Shown here one piece after another: positions 56,100 through 64,000 of a DNA stretch of 64,000 bases; position 1 is the first letter of the stretch, and each line of letters opens with the position of its first letter. A program made the position numbers and the translations under genes. Under the pieces are notes generated by a model, which worked only from the letters and a program-made list of their open reading frames with translations, was not told where the DNA came from and did not search any database. The stretch comes from Rhizobium cauense (GTDB lineage: Bacteria; Pseudomonadota; Alphaproteobacteria; Rhizobiales; Rhizobiaceae), in contig NZ_JAEUAT010000003.1 of assembly GCF_019511525.1 (NCBI RefSeq), forward strand, positions 372,001 through 436,000, read 5' to 3'.

Positions 56100-57560
56100 T
56101 TGCGCATTTTCACGGCGGCGCTCGCGACCGAGACCAACACCTTTTCCCCCATCTGCGTCGATCGGCGCGCGTTTGAAGCATCCCTCTACGCGCCCCCCGG
56201 TCAGCACCCGGAAACCCCGACATTGTGCTCGGCGCCCATTACGGTGGGACGCCGCGTCTGCGCAAAGAAGGGGTGGGAGCTGATCGAGGGGACCGCCGCC
56301 TGGGCTGACCCGGCCGGATTGGTAAACCGCTCGACCTACGAAGGGCTGCGCGACGAGGTGCTGGACCAGCTCAGGGCTGCGATGCCAGTCGACGCAGTTA
56401 TACTCGGGCTGCACGGCGCCATGGTTGCCGCCGGCTACGAAGACACCGAGGGCGACATTTTGGCGCGTGTGCGCGAGATCGTCGGGCCGGATATTCTCGT
56501 CTGTGCCGAACTTGATCCGCACAGCCACCTGACCGCCAAACGGCTCGCAGCCGCAGATTTCTTTGTTTACTTCAAGGAGTTTCCGCACACCGACTTCGTC
56601 GATCGGGCAGAAGACCTCTGGCGCATCGCTGTCGAGACCCTGGAAGGGCGCCTTAACCCGGTCATGTCCGTATTCGACTGCCGGATGATAGACGTCTATC
56701 CCACCTCACGCGATCCAATGCGCTCCTTTGTCGACAGGATCATGCGACTGGAAAAGGAAGACGCGGACATCCTTTCAATCTCGGTCATCCATGGCTTCAT
56801 GGCAGGCGACGTACCGGAAATGGGTACCAAGATGCTTGTCGTCACCAACGGCAAGCCAGAGAAGGGCGAGGCCTTGGCGCGAGAACTCGGCCTTGAGCTA
56901 TTTTCCAAGCGCGGCACCTTCATCATGCCGCAGATTGACGAAATCGAGGCCGTGACACGGGCAAAGGCTGCGACTTCCTGGCCCGTTGTCATCGCCGACG
57001 TGTGGGACAATCCCGGCGGCGGCACTGCGGGCGACGCAACGGTTCTCCTTCAGGAGCTTCTCGAACGTGGCGTAACAGATGCAGCAATCGGTACAATCTG
57101 GGATCCGATGGCCGTACAGATCTGCATGGCTGCGGGGGAGGGCGCTGAGATCCCGTTGCGGTTCGGCGCAAAGTCTGCACCTGGCACCGGCAACCCGGTC
57201 GACGGTGTCGTCAAGGTCGTAAAGCTCGTCGAAAATGCGGAGATGAAGTTTGGCGAGAGCTTTGCACCATTCGGGGACGCCGTACACATCACGCTTGATG
57301 GCATTGATATCATCCTGAATTCGACACGTGCACAGAGCTTTGACCCAAGTCTCTTCTCAGTCATGGGGATCGACCCATTGTCGAAGAAGATCCTCGTCAT
57401 CAAATCCACCAACCATTTTTACGCGTCATTCTCGAAAATTGCAGCGGAGATCATTTACTGCTCGGCCGGAACGCCCTATCCCAACAATCCGGCCAAGACA
57501 GCATACCGTCGAGCGCCGAAGAACATCTGGCCGATGGTCGCTGACCCCTACGGCCTTTAG
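56100..57560 (+). CDS. M81-family metallopeptidase (MlrC-like), second copy
   Basis: A 486-residue MlrC-family protein. N-terminal ATETNTFSPICVD (canonical HETNTFSP with Thr for His), ILGLHGAMVAAGYEDTEGD, ELDPHSHLTA (about 140) and VIADVWDNPGGGTAGDATVL (about 300) match the family better than the copy at 50012. Start is TTG 56100 by reading frame, with a weak AAAGG before it. It is 20 bp after the NTF2-like gene and 13 bp before the PLP enzyme gene. Confidence 0.88.
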   Translation: MRIFTAALATETNTFSPICVDRRAFEASLYAPPGQHPETPTLCSAPITVGRRVCAKKGWELIEGTAAWADPAGLVNRSTYEGLRDEVLDQLRAAMPVDAVILGLHGAMVAAGYEDTEGDILARVREIVGPDILVCAELDPHSHLTAKRLAAADFFVYFKEFPHTDFVDRAEDLWRIAVETLEGRLNPVMSVFDCRMIDVYPTSRDPMRSFVDRIMRLEKEDADILSISVIHGFMAGDVPEMGTKMLVVTNGKPEKGEALARELGLELFSKRGTFIMPQIDEIEAVTRAKAATSWPVVIADVWDNPGGGTAGDATVLLQELLERGVTDAAIGTIWDPMAVQICMAAGEGAEIPLRFGAKSAPGTGNPVDGVVKVVKLVENAEMKFGESFAPFGDAVHITLDGIDIILNSTRAQSFDPSLFSVMGIDPLSKKILVIKSTNHFYASFSKIAAEIIYCSAGTPYPNNPAKTAYRRAPKNIWPMVADPYGL

Positions 57561-57573
57561 CGGAGAGCTGTCC

Positions 57574-58674
57574 ATGCAGGAAAACCAGTTCGCGGTCGTG
57601 GCCAAGCGGGGCGACAGGGTCTGTGACCTCTCGACGCCGAGGCCGATCATCGACGAAGACCGGCTGGCTGCAAACATTGCCAGGTGTCAGGCTTACATGG
57701 ATGAACATGGCCTGAACTTCCGGCCACACATCAAGACGCACAAGATCCCAGCGCTCGCCGCCGAGCAGGTGGCAGCCGGGGCAAAAGGCATCAATTGCCA
57801 GAAGATCAGCGAGGCCGAGGTCTTTGCCGCAGCCGGCTTCCAGGACATCCTGATCACCTTCAACATCCTTGGCGCGCAAAAGCTCGAGCGACTGGCCGCA
57901 CTCAACGACCGGATCTCGGATCTCAAAGTCGTTGCCGACAGCATCGTGACAGTCGACGGCCTCTCGGAATACTTCGCGCTTCGCCGCCCCTTGGCAGTTC
58001 TGGTCGAATGCGACACTGGTGGGGGGCGCTGCGGTGTCCAGACGCCCGAGGAGGCAAAGGCGCTTGCCCAGCGGATTCAGGCGGCTCCCGGTCTTTCCTT
58101 CGCCGGATTGCTGAACTATCCGAAGCCCGCAGCCGCCGAGGCCGTGCAGGCATTCCTCGTAAATACGTTGGGACTGCTTGAGCAAGAGAGTATCGCGTGC
58201 CCAATCGTCAGTAACGGCGGCACGCCAAGCCTCTTTGACGCACATCTCGTTACCGCGGCGACCGAGCATCGCGCCGGCACCTACATTTACAACGATCGGT
58301 CCATGGTGCGTGCCGGCCACTGCGATGAGGCGGACTGTGCCATGCATGTCCTGGCGACGGTCGTGTCGCGTCCGACCGCTGATCGCGCTGTCATCGACGC
58401 AGGCTCAAAAGCGCTTACCTCCGATCTTCTAGGCTTTGCAGACTTCGGGACTGTTGTTGGCTACCCCGACGCTGTCATCACCGGCCTTTCGGAAGAACAC
58501 GGCGTCATCGACCTGTCGAAATGTGGTGACCATCGCCCGCAGATCGGCGACAAAGTCCGCATTATCCCCAACCACACCTGCGTCGTCTCCAATCTCTTCG
58601 ACACCATGGTGTTTCATCGTGATGGGGTGGTGACGCGCGTCGAAAATGTAGCCGCCCGGGGACTGGTCTGGTAG
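57574..58674 (+). CDS. D-threonine aldolase / D-serine dehydratase-like PLP enzyme
   Basis: A 366-residue fold-type III PLP enzyme (alanine racemase-like barrel plus DSD/D-TA C-terminal domain). The PLP Lys is in FRPHIKTHKIPALA (about 55), and the C-terminal metal-binding PNHTCVVSNLFD (about 340) defines D-threonine aldolase and DSD1-type D-serine dehydratase. It likely cleaves or dehydrates a D-beta-hydroxy amino acid. Start ATG 57574, 13 bp after the M81 gene. Confidence 0.85.
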   Translation: MQENQFAVVAKRGDRVCDLSTPRPIIDEDRLAANIARCQAYMDEHGLNFRPHIKTHKIPALAAEQVAAGAKGINCQKISEAEVFAAAGFQDILITFNILGAQKLERLAALNDRISDLKVVADSIVTVDGLSEYFALRRPLAVLVECDTGGGRCGVQTPEEAKALAQRIQAAPGLSFAGLLNYPKPAAAEAVQAFLVNTLGLLEQESIACPIVSNGGTPSLFDAHLVTAATEHRAGTYIYNDRSMVRAGHCDEADCAMHVLATVVSRPTADRAVIDAGSKALTSDLLGFADFGTVVGYPDAVITGLSEEHGVIDLSKCGDHRPQIGDKVRIIPNHTCVVSNLFDTMVFHRDGVVTRVENVAARGLVW

Positions 58675-59066
58675 GGCGGCAAACAACGCTGACGCCTCCA
58701 CGACGGTTGCCTTTGCCCTGATTTGAACCTTGCCTCCTCAGGCATCGGCATCTCGGGAAGTCGCCTTCTAGCTCTTACGACCTTTCAATCTGGCGGCGAA
58801 AGCCAGGATGTGCGATACTCGCGCTGGACGACCGTCGATCTCTGAGGCGGGCGCGTCCAAGCGCGTGTTTTATCGCCAGCCACCGCTCTTAGGTGGCGCG
58901 AAAACCATCGCCACCCTAGGGCGAACTATTCGAAGCAGCATAAACTTCCATCCAGCCCACTCCGGCGGGCATGCCACGTGATTCCATGGATTTTTTCCGG
59001 AGGGGGCCGCCTCTGGCATTGAGGGGCCGATCAAAATCCAGGGTGATTGAACGGAGGGTACACGCC
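58675..59066. other. Intergenic stretch between the aldolase-like and sulfatase genes
   Basis: No ORF stands out. Small inverted repeats are seen (CCACCGCTCTTAGGTGG near 58880) but no long terminator. The promoter of the sulfatase must lie here. Confidence 0.35.
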
Positions 59067-60752
59067 ATGAACAGCATGAGAAATCTCTGCTTTGGTCTAT
59101 TGGCTTCCGCATTGACATCCGCGCTCCCCATGCAGGCAACCGCCCAGCAGCCACAACCAAAGCCCAACATCCTTGTGATCATGGGCGATGACGTCGGCTG
59201 GTTCAACCTCGGGGCCTATCATCGAGGAATAATGTCTGGGAAAACGCCCAACCTCGACAAGCTGGCGTCCGAGGGCATGATGTTCACCGACTACTACGCG
59301 GAGGCAAGTTGTACTGCGGGCCGGGCAAGCTTCATCACGGGAGAAATTCCATTGCGCACCGGCCTAACGACCGTTGGTCAGGCTGGAGCTGATGTCGGCA
59401 TGCCCGACAAGGCCATTACCATCGCCGCAGCGCTAAAGAACGAGGGCTATGCCACTGGCCAGTTCGGCAAGAACCATCTTGGTGATTTGAACAAGTATCT
59501 GCCGACACTGCACGGCTTCGATGAGTTCTTTGGTTACCTCTATCACCTCGATGCCATGTCGGACCCCTATTGGTATTCGTTCCCGAATGACCAATCTTAC
59601 CGAGACAAAGTGGGACCGCGGAATTTGGTCCACAGCTTTGCAACGGACACAGACGACACGAATGAGCAGCCGCGTTGGGGCAAGATCGGCAAGCAACGGA
59701 TCATCGATGAAGGTCCACTGGCACCTTACCCCGACATGTCCAATGTGCCGAACATGCATGACGTCATGCCCAAGGCCAAGTACGACATGGGCACGTTTGA
59801 CGAGGTGCTCGTCAAGGCATCGTGCGACTTCATGGATAAGGCCAAAACAGATAATAAGCCGTTTTTCGTCTGGCATAACACGACACGCATGCACGTCTGG
59901 ACGTTCCTGTCACCCAAGTATCAGGCCCTGATGAACAGCGACACGAACTACGGGCTGGAGGAAGCTGGAGTGGCACAGTTGGATGACAGTGTCGGATCCC
60001 TCCTGAAATGCGTGGAAGATGCGGGCGAGACCGGGAACACCATCGTCATCTTCACGACCGACAACGGGGCGGAAGTGTTCACTTGGCCCGACGGTGGTAT
60101 GACACCGTTCAAGGGCACCAAAGGTACTGTAATGGAAGGCGGCTTCCGTGCACCCGCCATCATTCGCTGGCCAGGCAAGGTCAAGCCGGGCACAGTCGAA
60201 AATGGCATATTCTCGGCTCTGGACTGGTTCCCGACGCTCGTAGCAGCAGCTGGCAACACGGAGATCACTGACCAATTGCTCAATGGTGTGAAATGGGGCG
60301 ACAGAACCTACAAGAACCACCTTGATGGCTACAATCAGATGGATCTCTTGCTCGGAAAATCGCCGTCCGCGCGGCATGAATTCTTCTACTTTGCCGGCCC
60401 TGCTCTAGGCGCAATCAGGATCGACAACTTCAAATTCCAGTTCTTCCAACAGCCTCAGGGCTGGCCCGGCGGAAAGGTAACGACGGACATGCCCACCATG
60501 GTCAATATCCGGCAGGATCCATTCGAGCGGACACCCTCGATTGGTCAACAGAGCCTCAATGATCTGGGTGGGGGTTACATGAATGACTTCTTTGCACGTG
60601 AGTTTTGGCGCTTCGTCAGCGTCCAGCAGGAAGTGGGGAAACTGGCACTCACCGCAGTCGACTACCCGCCGATGCAAGACCCGGCATCCTTCAATCTGGA
60701 TGCAGTCAAGCGGCAGATCGATGCGGCCATCAAAAACAAGCCTGGCAACTAA
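59067..60752 (+). CDS. Exported arylsulfatase-type sulfatase
   Basis: A 561-residue sulfatase with a Sec leader (LCFGLLASALTSALPMQATA). Metal-binding IMGDDVGW (39-44) and the maturation motif SCTAGRASFITG, with Cys82 the residue converted to formylglycine (C-x-A-x-R). HTTDNG-like FTTDNGAEVFTWPDGG and TPFKGTKGTVMEGGFRAPAI later in the chain are family blocks. It would remove sulfate from esters in the periplasm. No sulfatase-maturing enzyme is in the window. Start ATG 59067 follows CGGAGGG. Confidence 0.9.
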   Translation: MNSMRNLCFGLLASALTSALPMQATAQQPQPKPNILVIMGDDVGWFNLGAYHRGIMSGKTPNLDKLASEGMMFTDYYAEASCTAGRASFITGEIPLRTGLTTVGQAGADVGMPDKAITIAAALKNEGYATGQFGKNHLGDLNKYLPTLHGFDEFFGYLYHLDAMSDPYWYSFPNDQSYRDKVGPRNLVHSFATDTDDTNEQPRWGKIGKQRIIDEGPLAPYPDMSNVPNMHDVMPKAKYDMGTFDEVLVKASCDFMDKAKTDNKPFFVWHNTTRMHVWTFLSPKYQALMNSDTNYGLEEAGVAQLDDSVGSLLKCVEDAGETGNTIVIFTTDNGAEVFTWPDGGMTPFKGTKGTVMEGGFRAPAIIRWPGKVKPGTVENGIFSALDWFPTLVAAAGNTEITDQLLNGVKWGDRTYKNHLDGYNQMDLLLGKSPSARHEFFYFAGPALGAIRIDNFKFQFFQQPQGWPGGKVTTDMPTMVNIRQDPFERTPSIGQQSLNDLGGGYMNDFFAREFWRFVSVQQEVGKLALTAVDYPPMQDPASFNLDAVKRQIDAAIKNKPGN

Positions 60753-60824
60753 CAGCCAGCGCTGATGTCGGGGGCTACCGAGGAGTACGCGCCTCTTTCT
60801 TTAGGAAGCCACCATTTGCATAGA

Positions 60825-60854
60825 GCCAATGCCGTCTACCAGGACGGCATTGGC
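60825..60854 (+). terminator. Hairpin after the sulfatase gene
   Basis: GCCAATGCCGTC pairs perfectly with GACGGCATTGGC around TACCAG, 72 bp beyond the stop. No T tract, so possibly bidirectional or Rho-assisted. Confidence 0.7.
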
Positions 60855-61008
60855 CAACCCGGAGCTCTTATCTTCAATGCAATTATGAGCGCAGCATGGC
60901 TTCGAAGCCCCGCTCCATGCGCCTTCCTTTGGCGTATCCCCCTTGACCTTAGCTAATTGAAAAGCATCTTATTTTACGCGCGCATTGGGCACGCGGGAGG
61001 TCATGTCG

Positions 61009-61305
61009 ATGAGAATCTCAGTGGTATTGGGAGTAGCGGCAAGTCTGTTGGCAATCTCGGCGGCCGAGCCGCCGGCGCAATGGCAGACCTATCACGGCGT
61101 TCGGATGGATTCCAGTCAGGTACTACTGGCGCGGTACGACAGGGCATATCGCTATTGCTTGCCCGAAGCCAATTATCGGGGTTCGCCCTATCCTGCCCAC
61201 CCCTGGCACGTCACGGCACTTCGCAGCTGCTTGTATCGATTGGGGATAGTGGATAGGGGCGCATACTCATACCCCGCCAACAGGCTCTTTTATCCTCTTT
61301 ACTGA
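61009..61305 (+). CDS. Small exported protein of unknown function
   Basis: 98 residues with an N-terminal leader (MRISVVLGVAASLLAISAA, likely cut after SAA) and a Tyr- and Pro-rich mature part with two Cys (RYCLPEANYRG, LRSCLYRLGI). I recognise no family. ATG 61009 has GGGAGG at 8 bp, better than ATG 61003. It lies between the sulfatase and a convergent sugar transporter ATPase. Confidence 0.5.
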   Translation: MRISVVLGVAASLLAISAAEPPAQWQTYHGVRMDSSQVLLARYDRAYRYCLPEANYRGSPYPAHPWHVTALRSCLYRLGIVDRGAYSYPANRLFYPLY

Positions 61306-61331
61306 GGAGCTGGCCTGACTGCGTCGACCAG

Positions 61332-62468
61332 TCAGGCTGCCGCCGTCGGGTCGAGCAGGTTCATATCGATATCCGTCAGTTCCACCCGCCGTTCGAAAGC
61401 GATGCCTGCCTCGTCGAACAGGTGGCAGTCAGTAACGTTGATCCCGGCCACCAACGGTTGTTCCGGACGAACGCCGGCACTTCCTGGCAGGGTCGCGCAG
61501 AAATTCTCACCTTCGCCATCAAGCGATGCGTAGGCAACCGTTTGCGCGCCAAGGCGCTCGATGACGCTCGGCGTAACGGTGAACGTGATATCGCTCGAAC
61601 CAATATGGATATGCTCGGGGCGCACTCCGAGTGTGAGCGGCTTGCCAACAGCATCCGGACGTGGCGCAACCGGAATAACGGCCTTCTGCCCTCTGTAGTC
61701 AATCTCGACGCCGGCATCACTGACACCGGTGCACCTGACAGGCAGGAAGTTCATCTTGGGATTACCGATGAAGCCGGCGACGAAAATGTTCGCAGGCTTG
61801 TGATAGAGCTCGAGGGGAGCACCGGTCTGCGCGATCTCGCCCGCATTGAGCACGACGATCCTGTCGGCCATTGTCATGGCCTCGATCTGGTCGTGCGTGA
61901 CATAGATCATCGTCGCTTTCAGCTGCCGATGAAGCTTGGCAAGTTCGATGCGCATGTCGGCGCGCAATGCCGCGTCAAGGTTTGAGAGTGGCTCGTCGAA
62001 CAGGAAGATCTTGGGCTCCCGCACGATCGCGCGGCCAATCGCCACGCGCTGACGTTGGCCACCCGAAAGCATGCCGGGCTTCTGTTGCAGGCGCTGATCC
62101 AGGTGAAGAATGCGCGCGGCATGCTCCACCTTGGCCTTCAGCTTCTGTTCTTCCATCTTTTCCACACGCAGCGGGAAGGCGATGTTTTCGAACACCGACA
62201 TGTGCGGATAGAGCGCATAGGACTGGAACACCATTGCAATGCCGCGCTTGACCGGAGGCAGATCGTTGACCCTGAGACCATCGATGACGATGTCGCCTGA
62301 AGTCGTGGCATCGAGACCGGCTATCATGCGCAACAGCGTGGACTTGCCACAGCCAGATGGACCAACAAAGACCACGAACTCACCGTTCCTGACCTCAAGT
62401 TGAACACCCTTGAGCACTTCGAAGTCGCCGTAAGACTTCTGAACCTTGTTGAGAAGAAGCTGTCCCAA
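61332..62468 (-). CDS. CUT1 sugar ABC transporter ATP-binding protein
   Basis: A 378-residue UgpC/ThuK-like ATPase. Walker [24 protein letters not shown], Walker B FLFDEPLSNLD and the C-terminal OB domain are intact. I took TTG 62468 as the start because it follows GGAGACAGG and gives the usual GQLLLNKVQKSYG opening; an ATG at 62504 is in frame. It is the last gene of the transporter run whose binding protein and permease lie upstream (to the right). Confidence 0.88.
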   Translation of the reverse strand: MGQLLLNKVQKSYGDFEVLKGVQLEVRNGEFVVFVGPSGCGKSTLLRMIAGLDATTSGDIVIDGLRVNDLPPVKRGIAMVFQSYALYPHMSVFENIAFPLRVEKMEEQKLKAKVEHAARILHLDQRLQQKPGMLSGGQRQRVAIGRAIVREPKIFLFDEPLSNLDAALRADMRIELAKLHRQLKATMIYVTHDQIEAMTMADRIVVLNAGEIAQTGAPLELYHKPANIFVAGFIGNPKMNFLPVRCTGVSDAGVEIDYRGQKAVIPVAPRPDAVGKPLTLGVRPEHIHIGSSDITFTVTPSVIERLGAQTVAYASLDGEGENFCATLPGSAGVRPEQPLVAGINVTDCHLFDEAGIAFERRVELTDIDMNLLDPTAAA

Positions 62469-62554
62469 AACCTGTCTCCGGTCGCCACCACTGCGGCACT
62501 GCATGCGATAGTAGAAGGGATCGCGGTTGTTGCGCCCGCGATCCCCACAAAGGC

Positions 62555-63784
62555 TTACTTGAACGCTTCGATCTCGCCGGCAGCCTTCTTGAGGGCATCA
62601 GCCGGTTCGGCCTTGCCTGTCACGACGGACTGGACCATTTCGATAATCGAGTTCTGGAAACCCTTGTAGTCGGTGAAGAGCGGCTCGGGACCGCCGAAAG
62701 CGATACCGTCGATGAACGGCTTCCACGAAGGATCGGCCTTGACGAACTCGTCAACCTTTGGCGACGGACGCAAAGGCGTCAGGCCCGCGCCACCCTGGAG
62801 CTCGTACTCACCCTGTGGACCTGGCGAGGTGATGAACTTTGCGAATTCGATCGCCTTGTCCTCGACGCCAGTTCCCTTGAACACGGCCAGGCTGTCGGTG
62901 ATCAGCAGAGTGCCTTCACCCTTTGCCGAAGGACCGAGCGGCAGCGCCGCGACACCCCAATTGATCTTGGTGTCCTTAAGACGGGCGGCGGCACCCGAAC
63001 CTGCCTGGATCATGCCAACCTTGCCGTCAAGGAAGATCGCACGAATTTCGTTCTGTTCGTAGGCGGTTGCGCCTTCGACGGAGTAAGGCGTGATGTCCTT
63101 ATAGGCCTGAAGTGCCGCAAGGACTTCGGGGCTGTCGATAACAATCTTGTCGCCGTCGATAACCTTGCCGTTGTTGGTGTAAACCCAATGCATGAACTGG
63201 TGCATCGTATTGTCGAAGGTCTTGGCCGGGAGGCCGTAGCCTGCAATGCCGGTCTTTTCCTTGATTGCCTTGGCGGCGGCAATTTCTTCAGCCCAGGTCT
63301 TTGGCGGGGTTTCCGGGTCGAGACCAGCCTGCTTGAAGAGATCCTTGTTCCAGTAGAGAGCCTTGGTCGAGAAGGCGACCGGCACGCCCCACTGGGTGTC
63401 GTTGAAGGTCACCGTATCCACGATGTTCGGATAATAGCTCTTCTTTTCGTCCTCGGTCATCGGCACCGGAACGATGAGCTCGTTCTGGGCAAATTCCTTC
63501 AACGTGCGCGAACCCACATAGGCCATGCCAACAGGCGTGCCGGCAGCAGCAAGTGTGGTGGCCTTGTCTTGGCACTGTTCCCAGCCGACGACTTCGGGTG
63601 TCACCTTCCAACCTGGGTTCTTGCCTTCCCATTCCTTGATATACTTCTCGTGGATCGGATCGATCTTGTCGCCGCAATAGATCCAGCTGATTTCCTGGTC
63701 AGCGGCGTGTGCTGTCATGGCGCCGAGCGCGGTCGAGCCGAGCAGCGCAAGGGCCATCAGCCCCGTCTTGAATTGAATCGTCAC
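62555..63784 (-). CDS. CUT1 sugar ABC transporter substrate-binding protein
   Basis: A 409-residue exported protein (leader LMALALLGSTALGAMTAHAA). SBP family 1 signs are EGKNPGWKVTPEVVGWEQCQ, VGMAYVGSRTLKEFA, PVAFSTKALYWNKDLFKQAG and GKVGMIQAGSGAAARLKD. It is 86 bp before the ATPase gene and follows the permease. The cargo sugar cannot be told from sequence. Confidence 0.9.
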   Translation of the reverse strand: MTIQFKTGLMALALLGSTALGAMTAHAADQEISWIYCGDKIDPIHEKYIKEWEGKNPGWKVTPEVVGWEQCQDKATTLAAAGTPVGMAYVGSRTLKEFAQNELIVPVPMTEDEKKSYYPNIVDTVTFNDTQWGVPVAFSTKALYWNKDLFKQAGLDPETPPKTWAEEIAAAKAIKEKTGIAGYGLPAKTFDNTMHQFMHWVYTNNGKVIDGDKIVIDSPEVLAALQAYKDITPYSVEGATAYEQNEIRAIFLDGKVGMIQAGSGAAARLKDTKINWGVAALPLGPSAKGEGTLLITDSLAVFKGTGVEDKAIEFAKFITSPGPQGEYELQGGAGLTPLRPSPKVDEFVKADPSWKPFIDGIAFGGPEPLFTDYKGFQNSIIEMVQSVVTGKAEPADALKKAAGEIEAFK

Positions 63785-63816
63785 GTAGTTGCTCCCGTTT
63801 TTCTCTGGTGGTTGAC

Positions 63817-64000
63817 TTACTGTTTCACCGCGCCAGCAGTCAGCCCGCTGACGAGATACCGTTGAAGGAAGAAAATCACGATCATGGCCGGCGCAATGCC
63901 GACGAAACTTGCAGCCATCAGCTCATTCCAGACCACTTCCTGGCGGCCGAAGTAGGCAAAAAGCCCAACCGGCAGCGGCGCATATTCGGTCTTGGAATTG
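63817..64000 (-). CDS. CUT1 sugar ABC transporter permease (MalG type), 3' end only
   Basis: The last 60 codons: NSKTEYAPLPVGLFAYFGR, a membrane segment (FVGIAPAMIVIFFLQRYLV) and the terminal SGLTAGAVKQ, which is the standard MalG ending. The gene continues beyond the window edge. Its stop (TAA, 63817-63819) is 32 bp before the binding protein start. Confidence 0.88.
   Translation of the reverse strand, partial: NSKTEYAPLPVGLFAYFGRQEVVWNELMAASFVGIAPAMIVIFFLQRYLVSGLTAGAVKQ

Overview
The window reads as part of a secondary replicon (chromid or megaplasmid) or an accessory chromosomal region of a member of the Rhizobiaceae (Rhizobium / Sinorhizobium / Agrobacterium type). The grounds are the G+C-rich alphaproteobacterial codon use, dense catabolic operons with ATGA-type overlaps, a hut locus of the HutF type, and an alpha-galactoside locus whose gene order matches the agp locus of Sinorhizobium meliloti. 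There are no rRNA, tRNA, replication or housekeeping genes, and no CRISPR array or phage genes. Everything recognisable serves nutrient capture.

Layout. 148-2598: an IS21-family insertion sequence with a frameshifted istA. 2817-5351: two Gfo/Idh/MocA oxidoreductases and a VOC (glyoxalase-fold) protein. 5475-7778: a frameshifted DUF2934 gene, a carboxymuconolactone-decarboxylase-like protein and a convergent FAD/NAD(P)-binding protein. 8055-14827: a sulfur-scavenging block, with a MetQNI methionine-type ABC transporter on the plus strand and, on the minus strand, a TauABC sulfonate transporter followed by an FMN-dependent DszA/NtaA-type monooxygenase. 15036-23251: a complete histidine degradation locus, hutIHGUD on the minus strand and hutF-hutC diverging from it. 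23454-30223: a mixed, partly decayed stretch with an L,D-transpeptidase lipoprotein, an acetyltransferase, a PhzF protein, a DUF899 protein, several unknowns, and broken isochorismatase and histidine-phosphatase genes.

30249-40342: the alpha-galactoside (melibiose/raffinose) locus agpT / agaL1-agpABCD-agaL2, ending in a strong terminator. 40660-48631: a sugar isomerase/epimerase-like protein, an unusual long ArsR-type regulator, a GH51 arabinofuranosidase and a CUT1 sugar ABC transporter, preceded by a 48-codon ORF coupled to its ATPase gene. This looks like an arabinoside uptake module. 48718-58674: a divergent locus around a RpiR regulator. It holds two M81 (MlrC-type) metallopeptidases, a GH20 hexosaminidase, an SDR, RidA, a D-threonine-aldolase-like PLP enzyme, an NTF2-like protein and an MFS transporter. 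It is the best candidate here for an undescribed pathway. 59067-61305: an exported sulfatase and a small exported protein. 61332-64000: a second CUT1 sugar ABC transporter that runs off the window.

The genes work as uptake-plus-catabolism modules: a transporter, the enzymes that open its substrate, and a local regulator (HutC, AgpT, ArsR-like, RpiR). Three single-base frameshifts and one 7-bp duplication break istA, the DUF2934 gene, the histidine phosphatase and the isochorismatase. They are real pseudogenes unless they are assembly errors. Functions are inferred from reading the translated sequences; no database search was run.
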